DNA of 64,000 bases from Sediminispirochaeta bajacaliforniensis DSM 16054 (GCF_000378205.1 NZ_KB899417.1:102222-166221); one strand, 5' to 3'; shown: positions 45,379 through 54,217, numbered from the stretch's first letter. The notes: a model not told the origin generated them from the letters alone. Program-made: numbers and translations.

Positions 45379-46296
45379 TTACTCCATCCAGGGAGAAACA
45401 ACCAGCTCGGTCGTATGGTAGTTAATATTTGATTCACCGCCTGTCAGGTTCTCTTTCTCTACAACCTCCCGGCCTGCGGATTCCAGAGATGATCCTACGA
45501 CAAGATGTGTTGGGACAATTCCCAATTTGTCACCACCGTCACGCTTAAAGGCCTTCATTTTTGCCACGGCAGCCTTGTAGTTCTCAGCATTCAGGGTTTC
45601 CTTGCTGGCTACCGCCTGTTGCCAGAATCCATAGCCGAAGTTGCCACGGTAACGAATACCGTAAAGGTATTCATCGTTCATAAATACATGATCGTTTTTT
45701 GTGTCGGTTATGGATTCCATTTCAGGAGCAATGCGTTCCTGCAGGATGAAGGGCTTCAGGACTCCGGATAGATTAACAAGAAACCACGGTGTCCCGGTTG
45801 CTGCCACATCTCCCTGAATATTCGATACCGATTCTGCCGTTCCGGTACCGTCGGTATTGGGATATACCGGATGCTCGGCATCGAAAAAAGGTTGGCCGTC
45901 GTAACACAATCCTTCGAAGCCACCAGAAAGCAATGCAAAAACTTTCCTATTGCAGAACGAAACAAACTCATCTGCATAGGACTGAGAAAGGGTCCTGTAG
46001 ATGCCGAGGTTATCATCCTCAATATCGGCCCGGTCAATGCCTAAGGTCGCCTCGTACTTCTTATTAAACAGTTCATAGGCCATTTCTTTCATATCTTTAA
46101 TGACCCGTTCGCCAACCCATTCGATCATTTGAGGGAATTTGCCAAGCCAACCGTAGGTGTTACTCGAAGAGTTTGACTGAATGATTGTCACCAGCGTTTT
46201 GTAAAGTGCCTGAGTTTTCAACCCAGTGAGACGACTCTGAAATTCGCCGCGCACCATCGTGCGCAACGAAGAGAGAGTTTCGTTTGTTATAATCAT
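45379..46296 (-). CDS. Major head (capsid) subunit, Mu gpT-like
   Basis: A 305-residue capsid protein of the Mu T family: SSNTYGWLGKFPQMIEWVGER, DDNLGIYRTLSQSYADE and PTHLVVGSSLESAGREVVEK are typical segments. Its start overlaps the end of the protease/scaffold gene by 4 nt. Confidence 0.9.
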   Translation of the reverse strand: MIITNETLSSLRTMVRGEFQSRLTGLKTQALYKTLVTIIQSNSSSNTYGWLGKFPQMIEWVGERVIKDMKEMAYELFNKKYEATLGIDRADIEDDNLGIYRTLSQSYADEFVSFCNRKVFALLSGGFEGLCYDGQPFFDAEHPVYPNTDGTGTAESVSNIQGDVAATGTPWFLVNLSGVLKPFILQERIAPEMESITDTKNDHVFMNDEYLYGIRYRGNFGYGFWQQAVASKETLNAENYKAAVAKMKAFKRDGGDKLGIVPTHLVVGSSLESAGREVVEKENLTGGESNINYHTTELVVSPWME

Positions 46297-47276
46297 TTAG
46301 CAGCCTCCTTGATTTTCTTCCACTCCTCTGGCGAGTAACCTGCCGACTTTGAGACAGATACCTCTTCGGCATTTAGCGCTGTTTCCCCTTCAGGTGGGGT
46401 GTCATCAGGCACCTGCGGGGCTTTGGAGATAATTGCCGGAGTTTTTTCCATAATCCTGGTAAAGGAATCAAGGCCAGATTGAGTGGAACACAGGGCAAGA
46501 TATTCCTTTTTACTTGCCGGGGATATCTTTCTGTCGGCAATAGCCTTGTCTACGGCTGCCGTGGCTTTTTCTTTTTGCTGAAAATCCTCAATATCCTTCA
46601 ACCGCTTTTCAGCATTGAGTGCTCGCTGTTCCATCTGGTTGAGGTCTGCCCGCGGAGCATACTTGGTAAGATCAACTCCTTGAGCTGTCGCGTTGCCGTT
46701 TGCCTGTGCATTGTTGGCTGTCTTTAAGACAGAGATCGTCTGCACAGCATCCTGTTCCGTTGCCGTCTCAGCGAGGCCAAGTGCGGCAAGAATTTCTTTC
46801 ATACTTTTCTCCTCCCGCCCGGTTGGCGGCATTTCGGAATTAAGCGCCTCAAGACGCAAATTGGGTACATTGGTAAGAGCTGCACGTATTATTTTTGTAA
46901 TCTGACCGTTTTCGTCATACTCAAAAACAGGAGAGATATAGCGATAAAGAAGACCTTCAACTGAACTGCGGCCCCATGAATTCCATTCAACGTCAGCCCA
47001 GGTTTCTCCTAATGCATTGACTGATAGGCTGAAAAACCACCCCATGGCCGGGGCTTCTTCTCCTTTTGGCGCTTTATAATCTGTAGCATGGTTAACATCG
47101 ATTACCAGACGTGGCAGATCTGCATTTGATGCGGTAACGACAGCTTCTGGATTTGGATTGGTCCACCGCCGTCCATCTCTGCCTTTTATCTCATTACCGG
47201 CAGGTAAGAGCTGGATACGCTGGGGAGCTTTGCCTTGTTCAATGTTTAGTGCAAAAAAAAGACTGCCGTGCTTCAT
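46293..47276 (-). CDS. Prohead protease/scaffold, Mu gpI-like
   Basis: A 327-residue protein. N-terminal half is the Mu I protease (IQLLPAGNEIKGRDGRRWTN, VIDVNHATDY, PAMGWFFSL); C-terminal half is a helical scaffold (residues about 180-290) that may also be made alone from the internal ATG at MKEILAALGLAETATEQD, as Mu Z. It is the first gene of the late head-tail block. Its start codon lies in the loop of a terminator-like hairpin at 47260-47287, and the SD is weak. Confidence 0.85.
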   Translation of the reverse strand: MKHGSLFFALNIEQGKAPQRIQLLPAGNEIKGRDGRRWTNPNPEAVVTASNADLPRLVIDVNHATDYKAPKGEEAPAMGWFFSLSVNALGETWADVEWNSWGRSSVEGLLYRYISPVFEYDENGQITKIIRAALTNVPNLRLEALNSEMPPTGREEKSMKEILAALGLAETATEQDAVQTISVLKTANNAQANGNATAQGVDLTKYAPRADLNQMEQRALNAEKRLKDIEDFQQKEKATAAVDKAIADRKISPASKKEYLALCSTQSGLDSFTRIMEKTPAIISKAPQVPDDTPPEGETALNAEEVSVSKSAGYSPEEWKKIKEAAK

Positions 47277-47287
47277 ACAGGCAGTCT
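47260..47287 (-). terminator. Terminator hairpin enclosing start codon of gpI-like gene
   Basis: AGACTGCC / GGCAGTCT, an 8-bp perfect stem with a 12-nt loop, followed on the minus strand by eight T residues: a textbook intrinsic terminator. The loop holds the ATG of the protease/scaffold gene, and the T-run encodes part of its SLFFA N-terminus. It lies just after the Mor gene, so it can stop early/middle transcripts entering late genes. Confidence 0.75.
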
Positions 47288-47324
47288 ATTCACATGGCAG
47301 TTGCCAGTCCTTTAACAACGGTTA

Positions 47325-47765
47325 TTAAAATTCAAACAACTTTTGAGTGCGTTCTTCGGCAGCATAATGGTAGAGCCGATACACTTGCGTGTAGGATATT
47401 CTATACTCCCGACAGAGTTCACGCATAGATTCCATGGTCCCATCATAGCGTTCATATATTTCATTGGCAATATCGTCCCGAAAGGCCCTTGCCTCCATCG
47501 GGATGTACAGCTGTGATCCTCCAAAAAATGTCGTCAATGATTCCATGATTTTATCAGCATCGCTATCTCCTATTGCATCCGCCAAGACTCCGCGAATTTC
47601 CTTTGCCGTTTCGGCTTCAGGTGATTTTGGCATGGACAAAAGCTGACCTCCATACCATTTACACAATAGTCGTATAGCCTCTACTGCAATCGATCTGTCA
47701 AGTACTGATCCGGAACAAAGGTCAATCATTTCTGCGACTAAGCTGTATTCTGATTCGAAACTCAT
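47325..47765 (-). CDS. mor: Mor-family transcription activator
   Basis: A 146-residue activator of the Mu Mor/C family, which switches on middle or late transcription with host RNA polymerase. The dimerisation part is in IRGVLADAIGDSDADKIMES; the C-terminal helix-turn-helix reads FRDDIANEIYERYDGTMESM then LCREYRISYTQVYRL. Only one such gene is seen, so it may do the job of both Mor and C. It overlaps the gp16-like gene by 4 nt. Confidence 0.85.
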   Translation of the reverse strand: MSFESEYSLVAEMIDLCSGSVLDRSIAVEAIRLLCKWYGGQLLSMPKSPEAETAKEIRGVLADAIGDSDADKIMESLTTFFGGSQLYIPMEARAFRDDIANEIYERYDGTMESMRELCREYRISYTQVYRLYHYAAEERTQKLFEF

Positions 47766-48205
47766 GAATATCTCCTTTTTACTTTATTAGGATCAATACC
47801 AACATCCCGGCACATCTTTCGCAATGCCAAGATCACCTTTTGAGCGGAATATCGATCCAAAAAATCTGGAGAACTAATCCCTGTCAGCCGCATAGTAAAC
47901 GAGCAAAGAGCCTTTTCTGTTTTAATTCTGGCAACCTCTTGCCATAAATCACGGATATAGGTACGAGCCGATTCTGACGCCATACCTGATTGGTTCTTTT
48001 TAGGGCGGATCGTAAAGCCGCTTTGTTTCATTGCTGATAAGACCCGTTCCAAGTCATTCAAAGACATTTCGGTGCACGATTGTTTTCCGGTAATTCTGTA
48101 TAAAGAGCTTCGGTATTCCTTCTCTGGCACCCCCATTTCTGACTTGCCAATATGAATAAGTTGAATAAGCCGTGATCGCTTGCTTTGTTGTTCTACCGCC
48201 GACAT
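47762..48205 (-). CDS. Mu gp16-like protein (DUF1018)
   Basis: A 147-residue protein of the gp16/DUF1018 family found in the early region of Mu-like phages. The ATG at 48205 has GAGGGGG upstream. Segments: QLIHIGKSEMGVPEKEYRS, LNDLERVLSAMKQSGFT, YIRDLWQEVARI. Function unknown. Confidence 0.8.
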   Translation of the reverse strand: MSAVEQQSKRSRLIQLIHIGKSEMGVPEKEYRSSLYRITGKQSCTEMSLNDLERVLSAMKQSGFTIRPKKNQSGMASESARTYIRDLWQEVARIKTEKALCSFTMRLTGISSPDFLDRYSAQKVILALRKMCRDVGIDPNKVKRRYS

Positions 48206-48254
48206 GATAAACCCCCTCAAAGGCCCAGGGCTGTACAGCCCTGGGCTTATATTG

Positions 48255-48563
48255 CTATTCATCGACAAACAACCCGGCCCGCCTCTTTTGCGCCGCTGTC
48301 AGCGGATACCGGGACATTTCTTTTTCCATAGAGAATGAGGCAAAAGTTTCTACTGATCCAAGCTTCTTTTGTTCAACATAGCATCGCAGTTCTTCATAGT
48401 TGTTAACTGGGACCAGTAATAGGTTTTTCTTTTCAGACGGTTTTCCGTTAATCGTTAAGAAACGGACCAAACCGGCTACGCGAGCGAAACCCATTTCCTT
48501 TGCCTTTTCCGACAACTGCTCATACTCTCTATCCTCGACCGTTATGGTTATTTTCCTCCCCAT
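48255..48563 (-). CDS. Small early phage protein, possible ribbon-helix-helix
   Basis: A 102-residue protein. The beginning, RKITITVEDREYEQLSEKAK followed by GFARVAGLVRFLTI, looks like the DNA-binding strand-helix-helix of CopG-type regulators; the rest is charged. It lies between the MuB-like ATPase and gp16. Identity is tentative; no named homologue recognised. Confidence 0.55.
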   Translation of the reverse strand: MGRKITITVEDREYEQLSEKAKEMGFARVAGLVRFLTINGKPSEKKNLLLVPVNNYEELRCYVEQKKLGSVETFASFSMEKEMSRYPLTAAQKRRAGLFVDE

Positions 48564-48574
48564 GTCTCTCTCCT

Positions 48575-49432
48575 TTACAGACTGTTCACCACATCGGCAT
48601 CAACTAACCGTACACCCATTTCAGCGGCCAGGTTCATTGCCTTGCGGCTCCAGTTATTGACAAGCAAGGGGTATGCTACAGAGTAGGTGATTTTGTTTCT
48701 TGTCTGGCGCCTGAGCTTTGCGGCAAGAGCTTCACAGGCATCGTCACTGATAATGGTAGATCGCTCTTTTCCAAGTCTTCTAAATTTCACATCCAGGTAC
48801 TTCCTGACTTCATCTCCTCCGCCAAGCGGCGTAAGCTCAAGAATCTCCATACGGCGTATCAATTCCCGAGCCTCCCAGTTTTTTGACTCATCCAGCTTTC
48901 CTTTCATTTCCACCTGGCCGATCAGGATAATGGACAGGAGCTTTTTAAATCCATCTTCAAGTTCCCAGAACCGTTTCAGGTATTTCAGCGTGCTAATGGT
49001 CAGGTCATGTGCCTCTTCAATCATAAGCACATGGCTCCAGCCGGCACGCGAGGAATTGGTAAGTATCTTTTCGATCTGTCGTGCCTTTGCTTCAAGGCTG
49101 CGCCTTGGGCGTTCCGTTGAGCAGTCAGCAATAACCGCATCACAAATCAGACTTGCATTCAGCCGCCCCTTGTCAATAATTCTTGGGGTGATGATACGGA
49201 CTTTCTGCCCGTCCGCCTGCATACGGTCGATTGCCAGACGACGTATTGTTGTTTTCCCACTTCCTGATTCGCCGATTAGGGCCACCATACCGCCGACCTT
49301 TGCCGTCTGGTAGAGGTATTCAGTTGCAAATGCTGCTGTATCTGTCAGGTATACATCTTCAGCCGATGTGATATCGTCAACAAACGGATCTCGGAACAAT
49401 CCAAACATTTTCCGTGCTTCCTGGTTTAACAT
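48575..49432 (-). CDS. MuB-like ATPase, transposition target selector
   Basis: A 285-residue AAA+ ATPase of the MuB/TnsC/ExeA type that binds target DNA and activates the transposase. Walker A GESGSGKTTIRR near residue 54, Walker B HVLMIEEAHDL, sensor LIGQVEMKG. Follows the transposase gene after 12 nt, as in Mu. Confidence 0.88.
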   Translation of the reverse strand: MLNQEARKMFGLFRDPFVDDITSAEDVYLTDTAAFATEYLYQTAKVGGMVALIGESGSGKTTIRRLAIDRMQADGQKVRIITPRIIDKGRLNASLICDAVIADCSTERPRRSLEAKARQIEKILTNSSRAGWSHVLMIEEAHDLTISTLKYLKRFWELEDGFKKLLSIILIGQVEMKGKLDESKNWEARELIRRMEILELTPLGGGDEVRKYLDVKFRRLGKERSTIISDDACEALAAKLRRQTRNKITYSVAYPLLVNNWSRKAMNLAAEMGVRLVDADVVNSL

Positions 49433-49444
49433 TGCTATACTCCT

Positions 49445-51130
49445 TTAGACGGAGAGGGCAGTATCCTCCCCACCTTCTTCATAGTCATGAGCGATATCGT
49501 CGATCAATGATGCAGGTACCCCATCAGGGTAATCCCGCTTTATTGCTGGGACGAAACCTTCGGGTACATAGCCCAGGCGGGCCTTGATCCGTTTTGCTGT
49601 CTCAATGGGGGAAAGGTAAATGTCCTGGGATGTTACAACATCAGCCATACCCACAGGCACCTGTACGCCAATTTTTCTTTTTGGTGCAATGTCTGTCCGC
49701 GGTTTGATAAAACTGTGTGCGACAAACCCTTGTTTTTCCGGTGCGATCTCATCCAGGATTTTTGCGTGCTGTTCAATTTCCGTTTCCGGTAAACGCTTGT
49801 ATTCCTTGCCTATCACCGGAGCAGATAAGTCGAAGCCAACCTCATCGGTCTCGATGGGGTCGACTTCAAAGGTCAATATCTCCCCTTTGCTTTTGTAAGA
49901 GATAAGCAGGCTGCTACCACCGCCAACCAGTACTGGCTGTACATTTACGTCCTGCCCGATGATAAGACCTGGACAGGATTGCAAGCTATATTGTTGGCTA
50001 TATTTCTTTGATGGATGGGCATAGCTCATGCTCATACCACCAGCGACCTTGCGCGTCTCCACTCCTGTGGTTAACAAAAGTCGGCAAATTTCAGGATCAG
50101 GTAACTCCCTCAGTTGCTTTTCTTTGATCCTCTGCCAGATAGATAATCGTGAGCCTATCTTCCTATTCATTCTGGTCAGGCGGCAATCCTGGCCATCTAT
50201 CATGTCTGCATTCCATGCCGTGCACCATCGTTCTGCTGCATCGTTCAATTCATCCAGACTATGGACTTCTTCCAGGCGTAGCCGACTTTCGAACTGTGTT
50301 TCAACAATATCGTTTGCCTTTTCGACCTGGCCTTTTGCCCGTGGATTCCCCGGAAGGTGCGGCTTTGTATCAACCTTCAGACTTTTCAATGCCTGTGTAA
50401 TGGCCCTGCTTTTGTTTGCACTTCCTGGGTCCCATATCAAAAGGTCTGGTAACCCATGGAAGGCATAGATGGGATCAGGCTTTGGCGCCCAGGCGTACAA
50501 AAGGAAATCCCACAAGACTGCAGCACTCTCGCCAGCAGTGGCGTAATACCGGACGCAGATAGAACTGGAATAATGGTCTGTCAGCACATACCGCCAGCAC
50601 TTTAATTTTTCCCGCCCCTCCAAAAAGGGTTTATTTTTGTACACTTCATCATCGCGCAGGAGATGTTGCTGACCGGGAGTAAAATAGATCAATGCCAGAG
50701 ACGGATCACATTCGTGCACCTGGTTTGGATACTCTGTTCTTTGACGCTGATAGGGAGCGGCCTGACTCATTGATGCTATATCCAGTTTCGCTTTACGCAA
50801 TGCACGGCGAATAGTCGAATCACTCACAGGGATATCATAGCCATTCTGCTGTAGAATAGTGCGTGCAACATTGGCATGCATTGTTTTCTTCCCATTCTTC
50901 CTTACACCGCTTTTTAGCATGGCTGCAATCAACGAGACGGTATCCTGGTTTATGGCAGAGCTTCCGGCATCCCGGCGTTTTTTCCGCCCAGAATCCCATC
51001 CTGCTGCCTCCAACGTTCGGTAAGCAGTGGGCAGGCTCAGGCCATGGAGGCGGGCGAACTCTTTAACAAGGTTTGATCTCTGGCTCGCAGTATCGGCATG
51101 GCACAATTCATCAATCCATTCGCTATACAT
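49445..51130 (-). CDS. MuA-like DDE transposase
   Basis: A 561-residue transposase. N-terminal part is a helix-turn-helix region (ARLHGLSLPTAYRTLEAAGW; RTILQQNGYDIPVSDSTIRR); the catalytic RNase H-fold core has HECDPSLALIYF (first Asp), LLIWDPGSANKSRAI (second Asp) and NPRAKGQVEKANDIVETQFE (Glu); a Mu-type beta-barrel C-terminal domain follows. It is shorter than MuA (663), lacking an N-terminal enhancer-binding domain, like the B3/D3112 and BcepMu enzymes. Confidence 0.9.
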   Translation of the reverse strand: MYSEWIDELCHADTASQRSNLVKEFARLHGLSLPTAYRTLEAAGWDSGRKKRRDAGSSAINQDTVSLIAAMLKSGVRKNGKKTMHANVARTILQQNGYDIPVSDSTIRRALRKAKLDIASMSQAAPYQRQRTEYPNQVHECDPSLALIYFTPGQQHLLRDDEVYKNKPFLEGREKLKCWRYVLTDHYSSSICVRYYATAGESAAVLWDFLLYAWAPKPDPIYAFHGLPDLLIWDPGSANKSRAITQALKSLKVDTKPHLPGNPRAKGQVEKANDIVETQFESRLRLEEVHSLDELNDAAERWCTAWNADMIDGQDCRLTRMNRKIGSRLSIWQRIKEKQLRELPDPEICRLLLTTGVETRKVAGGMSMSYAHPSKKYSQQYSLQSCPGLIIGQDVNVQPVLVGGGSSLLISYKSKGEILTFEVDPIETDEVGFDLSAPVIGKEYKRLPETEIEQHAKILDEIAPEKQGFVAHSFIKPRTDIAPKRKIGVQVPVGMADVVTSQDIYLSPIETAKRIKARLGYVPEGFVPAIKRDYPDGVPASLIDDIAHDYEEGGEDTALSV

Positions 51131-51133
51131 GTG

Positions 51134-52051
51134 TTACTCCCTTCCAGGCTTCCAGAGTGGACGGATGTTCTGCACTTCATCTTCGAGAGTTTCGTAGAAG
51201 TCAAGCAGCTGCCCAAGGACCTCCGCTGTCCAGGTCTCCTGCATCCAGGCATCAAGCTGGTCCACCTCGATGCCTTCTATTTCCTGTCCTTCTTTGAGGC
51301 GTGCAAGTGCCCGTTCAAGATAGGCAACCGCGGATGCCACTTCCGTTGCAAAAGCCCTTCTGATTGGTTCGAGTTGTCCCTCTGCCAATTCCTTCTTTGT
51401 CGGTGGCTCTCTATACCGCAATTTTTGTTCAAGCTCGTTAAGTTTTTCTTCCTTTTGGCGGATGGCACTTTCCTGAGCCGCCCGTTGACGTTTATTTTTC
51501 TCGTCGTCTGCCTTAATTTTCTCAATAAGCTCTTTTTTTGTTCTACAATGAAGATCATCTATAGTAATACCTCGAGCCTCTTCCCCGTCATTTAAATCCT
51601 GCAACTGATCTTCTGTAAAATCTTCCAAAACACTTAATGGTGTGTATCCTAAATCGGTCAATTTGTCCGATTTGCCATATCGTCGTGCGACATGCATAGC
51701 ACGTGAAGCAGTCCTATAATTGATTCCTATTTGATCAAGTAGCGGATACCAAGCCCCGTGCTCCTCATGAGATTTAATAAGTATTAGCTGCTTTCCAACT
51801 TCAATAAGGGATTCTTGAGCCACCCTCATGAAGAATCTGGCCTTAGCCATACAACTATCGCGGTCGTATATTTCACCATTACCGTATAGCTCATCTGCCT
51901 CCTGTGCATTCAATTGCTTTTTCTGAAAATCCGCAGCAATAAGCTCTATACCCTGCACGTCTTTACTAATCTCACCCTTGGGCTTGCGGCCTCTTTTGGA
52001 TGGTTGTTTTTCCATTACTTCATATTCTGCATTCTCTATTACATCACTCAT
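51134..52051 (-). CDS. DUF3102-type early phage protein
   Basis: A 305-residue protein. A basic patch KQPSKRGRKPKGE opens it, then a DUF3102 domain (about 55-150: AQESLIEVGKQLILIKSHEE, GINYRTASRAMHVARRYG), which resembles plasmid-partition-type DNA-binding proteins, and a coiled coil (about 170-230: RQKEEKLNELEQKLRYREPP). It overlaps the upstream gene (TAATG). Common directly before transposase genes in Mu-like prophages of Gram-positives and spirochaetes; function unknown. Confidence 0.72.
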   Translation of the reverse strand: MSDVIENAEYEVMEKQPSKRGRKPKGEISKDVQGIELIAADFQKKQLNAQEADELYGNGEIYDRDSCMAKARFFMRVAQESLIEVGKQLILIKSHEEHGAWYPLLDQIGINYRTASRAMHVARRYGKSDKLTDLGYTPLSVLEDFTEDQLQDLNDGEEARGITIDDLHCRTKKELIEKIKADDEKNKRQRAAQESAIRQKEEKLNELEQKLRYREPPTKKELAEGQLEPIRRAFATEVASAVAYLERALARLKEGQEIEGIEVDQLDAWMQETWTAEVLGQLLDFYETLEDEVQNIRPLWKPGRE

Positions 52052-52326
52052 TACTCTGCATCCTCTCCCGCATGGCAACTCCATAACGACTGTTCCAGAG
52101 AGTGTATGGTGTAATATTCAGCCGCCCTTATGGCGGTGGTCATGTTTACTATTGCTTCTTCACGGGTAAGCTTGTAGCTTTCGAGTACTACGTCAAAGTC
52201 TTTATCATTCAATTGGACTTTCTTTTTGAGTAGACCCATGCCGCTCTTGAACATCCTGATATTTTCTCGTATTCCAACAGATCGTATTGCTTCTGCTGTT
52301 TTTTTATCTAAAGCATTCATATCCAT
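52051..52326 (-). CDS. Small early phage protein
   Basis: A 91-residue protein with GGGAGG upstream of its ATG at 52326. Mostly helical and charged (IRSVGIRENIRMFKSGMGLL, TREEAIVNMTTAIRAAEYYT). I do not recognise a family. It is coupled to both neighbours by overlaps. Confidence 0.65.
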   Translation of the reverse strand: MDMNALDKKTAEAIRSVGIRENIRMFKSGMGLLKKKVQLNDKDFDVVLESYKLTREEAIVNMTTAIRAAEYYTIHSLEQSLWSCHAGEDAE

Positions 52327-52339
52327 TTTGATAACCTCC

Positions 52340-52636
52340 CTATTGCATGGCAGAGGCATACCGGGCCTCTTCTTCTGTCAGTCGTAAACGAGCAGTCTGA
52401 TATGCCTTCATGATCTCGTTGGCTATACCTCCGAATTGTGGAGACAGCCTCCATTCATTAGCGCTGCCTCGTATAATCCATTGCTTCCCCTCAAGGATTG
52501 CCATGTCCCTGCAGATATTCGTTTCAGATGTGTTGATCTCAAATGCAAGTTGTTTATTGGTCATCCCGCTGTAGTGTCTCTTCGCCAACAACTTTACAAT
52601 TTCAATAATCCGTTCCTGACTATTTAACTTTTCCAT
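52340..52636 (-). CDS. Winged-helix early phage regulator
   Basis: A 98-residue protein beginning with a winged helix-turn-helix (RIIEIVKLLAKRHYSGMTNK then LAFEINTSETNICRDMAILE), similar to IclR/MarR-like modules in Mu-type early regions. The ATG at 52636 has GGAGG upstream. Likely regulates early genes; target unknown. Confidence 0.7.
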   Translation of the reverse strand: MEKLNSQERIIEIVKLLAKRHYSGMTNKQLAFEINTSETNICRDMAILEGKQWIIRGSANEWRLSPQFGGIANEIMKAYQTARLRLTEEEARYASAMQ

Positions 52637-52745
52637 GCAGGGCAGCCTCCTCAAGGAACAATCCAAATCGTACCAAGAGTCCGCATCGGAGTTTTACTCC
52701 GGCATCCTTGATCACTATCGCGCAACGATATAATCGTCCTGTCAT
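52620..52745 (-). CDS. Possible 41-residue early protein
   Basis: A short frame with a good SD (AGGAGAGG) upstream of ATG 52745: MTGRLYRCAIVIKDAGVKLR then CGLLVRFGLFLEEAALHGKVK. It fills the only gap in the early operon, and its 3' end overlaps the start of the winged-helix gene, which fits a coupled small gene. No family recognised. Confidence 0.4.
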   Translation of the reverse strand: MTGRLYRCAIVIKDAGVKLRCGLLVRFGLFLEEAALHGKVK

Positions 52746-52754
52746 AGACCTCTC

Positions 52755-53348
52755 CTACAGAGCCGCCACGTCAAGTGGCACCTGTGTATATTTGCCCTGA
52801 CTATTACGCTCATAGATCCTTAAGTATTGCTTGCTGCCTGTAACCTGGATGCTATCAGTTATTGCCCGCATAGCTTCTTCCCAGTCTGGATCATTTATCT
52901 GTAAACGACGCAAACCAAGGACTCGAGCCGTGTTGATTTTTCCGGATTTATCTACCTGAAAAGCATCATTGACCAGGACCTTGATCTCATCACGGGACCC
53001 TGTACTCCATTTATTAATGCAGGCAGCAATCAGTTCTCTGGCAATCTGTAGCCGCTCATCAAACACAATTTCATCATTCATGGCAATGACGAGCTTGTAT
53101 TTTCCGTCATAGCTCATCAGGGTAATATTACCTTTTTTCCCTCCATATATTTTCCCATATTTCTCAGCGCTCAAGGAAATGAAGGTAAAAATATCATCAC
53201 GTATGTGCTGTTTGAATTGCTGTAAGACATCACGCATTTTTAAAGCCCGTGATGCAATTTCTTTTACCGTTTGGTCCCGTAACTTGTCGATTTCCGATAC
53301 CAAGTCTATAGGGACCTGCCTTCCCTGGGCATCTTCCATATATTCCAT
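52755..53348 (-). CDS. DUF3164 early phage protein
   Basis: A 197-residue protein matching DUF3164, common in the early region of Mu-like phages: MEDAQGRQVPIDLVSEIDKL, FISLSAEKYGKIYGGKKGNI and FQVDKSGKINTARVLGLRRL. ATG 53348 has AAAGGAG. Function unknown; a host-nuclease or DNA-protection role has not been shown. Confidence 0.8.
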   Translation of the reverse strand: MEYMEDAQGRQVPIDLVSEIDKLRDQTVKEIASRALKMRDVLQQFKQHIRDDIFTFISLSAEKYGKIYGGKKGNITLMSYDGKYKLVIAMNDEIVFDERLQIARELIAACINKWSTGSRDEIKVLVNDAFQVDKSGKINTARVLGLRRLQINDPDWEEAMRAITDSIQVTGSKQYLRIYERNSQGKYTQVPLDVAAL

Positions 53349-53806
53349 TATGCTTGTATCTCCTTTACCTTTTTTTCGTACAAAGCCTGCGCCTCTTTTT
53401 CTTGGAAACGCTGAATTCGTTCTTTTACTTGTCTGCATGATTTCTGTTCTACATACCAGCACCTATCATGCTTCCAAAGCAGGACCGTCTCATCCCTACC
53501 TGTTTTGTTGATATTCCGATAGCGTTGTACCAGCTGTATGCCATCATCAGATCGTCCAATGCGGGGGGAGGCCGGAACATACATCAAAAAGCTTGCTTTC
53601 TGCCTGGCCAAGGTCAGCTGGTTATCAAAGATGAGATCAGACCAACAGGTAAAACCCAGATAATCAGCTATCCGATTCTTGAGCGCTCGATGACCGTCAT
53701 CGTAGATAGCTTCCAGTAGTTCGAAAGGTGAGACATCAAGAGCATAGGCAAGGTCAAGGGGCTCTATGTGCCGTCGACGGCAGTACCGCCTGATAGGATT
53801 ATTCAT
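53348..53806 (-). CDS. Early phage protein with HTH-like N-terminus
   Basis: A 152-residue protein. The N-terminus (IEPLDLAYALDVSPFELLEA) resembles a Cro/XRE-type helix-turn-helix; the C-terminal 40 residues are a Lys/Glu/Gln-rich helix. It overlaps the ner-like gene by 4 nt. No family recognised with confidence. Confidence 0.6.
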   Translation of the reverse strand: MNNPIRRYCRRRHIEPLDLAYALDVSPFELLEAIYDDGHRALKNRIADYLGFTCWSDLIFDNQLTLARQKASFLMYVPASPRIGRSDDGIQLVQRYRNINKTGRDETVLLWKHDRCWYVEQKSCRQVKERIQRFQEKEAQALYEKKVKEIQA

Positions 53807-54075
53807 GCCACGTTCCCTTTCCCTCTTGCATCAGCAAGCATTTCTTCAAAGGAGTGATATCCCAGCGTTTTTGCAATGGCCGATTCAATACGTTTTGACC
53901 GGCTTTTTCCCGCGGTAACTCTGCCGACGGCTTGCTGAGTTACCCCAAGCCTCTCGCCCATAATCGTTAGGTTTAAGCCTTTCAGACTGAGCTGATACCG
54001 AATCCAGCATCCATCCTTTGGAGTACTGAGTAGGCCAGTTTGGAGCGGCTTGCTTTGTACTCGTTTCCGTGCCAT
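53803..54075 (-). CDS. ner: Ner-like negative regulator
   Basis: A 90-residue helix-turn-helix protein: DGCWIRYQLSLKGLNLTIMG then ERLGVTQQAVGRVTAGKSRS, matching the Ner/Nlp family that turns down early transcription in Mu after lytic growth begins. First gene of the early operon, divergent from the repressor, as in Mu. Confidence 0.78.
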   Translation of the reverse strand: MARKRVQSKPLQTGLLSTPKDGCWIRYQLSLKGLNLTIMGERLGVTQQAVGRVTAGKSRSKRIESAIAKTLGYHSFEEMLADARGKGNVA

Positions 54076-54117
54076 ACTTATACCATCCTTTTCCCGTATT
54101 TTCGGGAGTTGTTTTTT

Positions 54118-54149
54118 GCTGGCGAATTGTTGCTTCGCCAGCTTTTTTT
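54118..54149 (+). terminator. Plus-strand terminator in the immunity region
   Basis: GCTGGCGAA / TTCGCCAGC, a 9-bp perfect stem with a 7-nt loop, followed on the plus strand by TTTTTTT. It lies between ner and the repressor and points toward the repressor, so it would stop antisense transcription of the early operon from entering the repressor gene. In the early mRNA the same repeat forms a leader hairpin without a U-run. Confidence 0.75.
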
Positions 54150-54178
54150 CGACTGCTACAGTTTTTGCAGAAAGTAGT

Positions 54179-54195
54179 CGATAAAATGATTATCG
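54179..54195. promoter_or_regulatory. Second operator-like repeat of the immunity region
   Basis: CGATAA-aatga-TTATCG, 6-bp arms, adjoining the larger repeat and covering the -10 box of the early promoter. Confidence 0.5.
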
Positions 54196-54217
54196 TCGAT
54201 ATTTCTTTATTAATCAA
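54189..54217 (-). promoter_or_regulatory. Early promoter of the prophage (ner operon)
   Basis: On the minus strand TTGATT (54212-54217) and GATAAT (54189-54194) with a 17-bp spacer, directing transcription into ner and the transposase genes. Both boxes fall inside the two inverted repeats, so repressor binding there would block the promoter. Confidence 0.7.
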
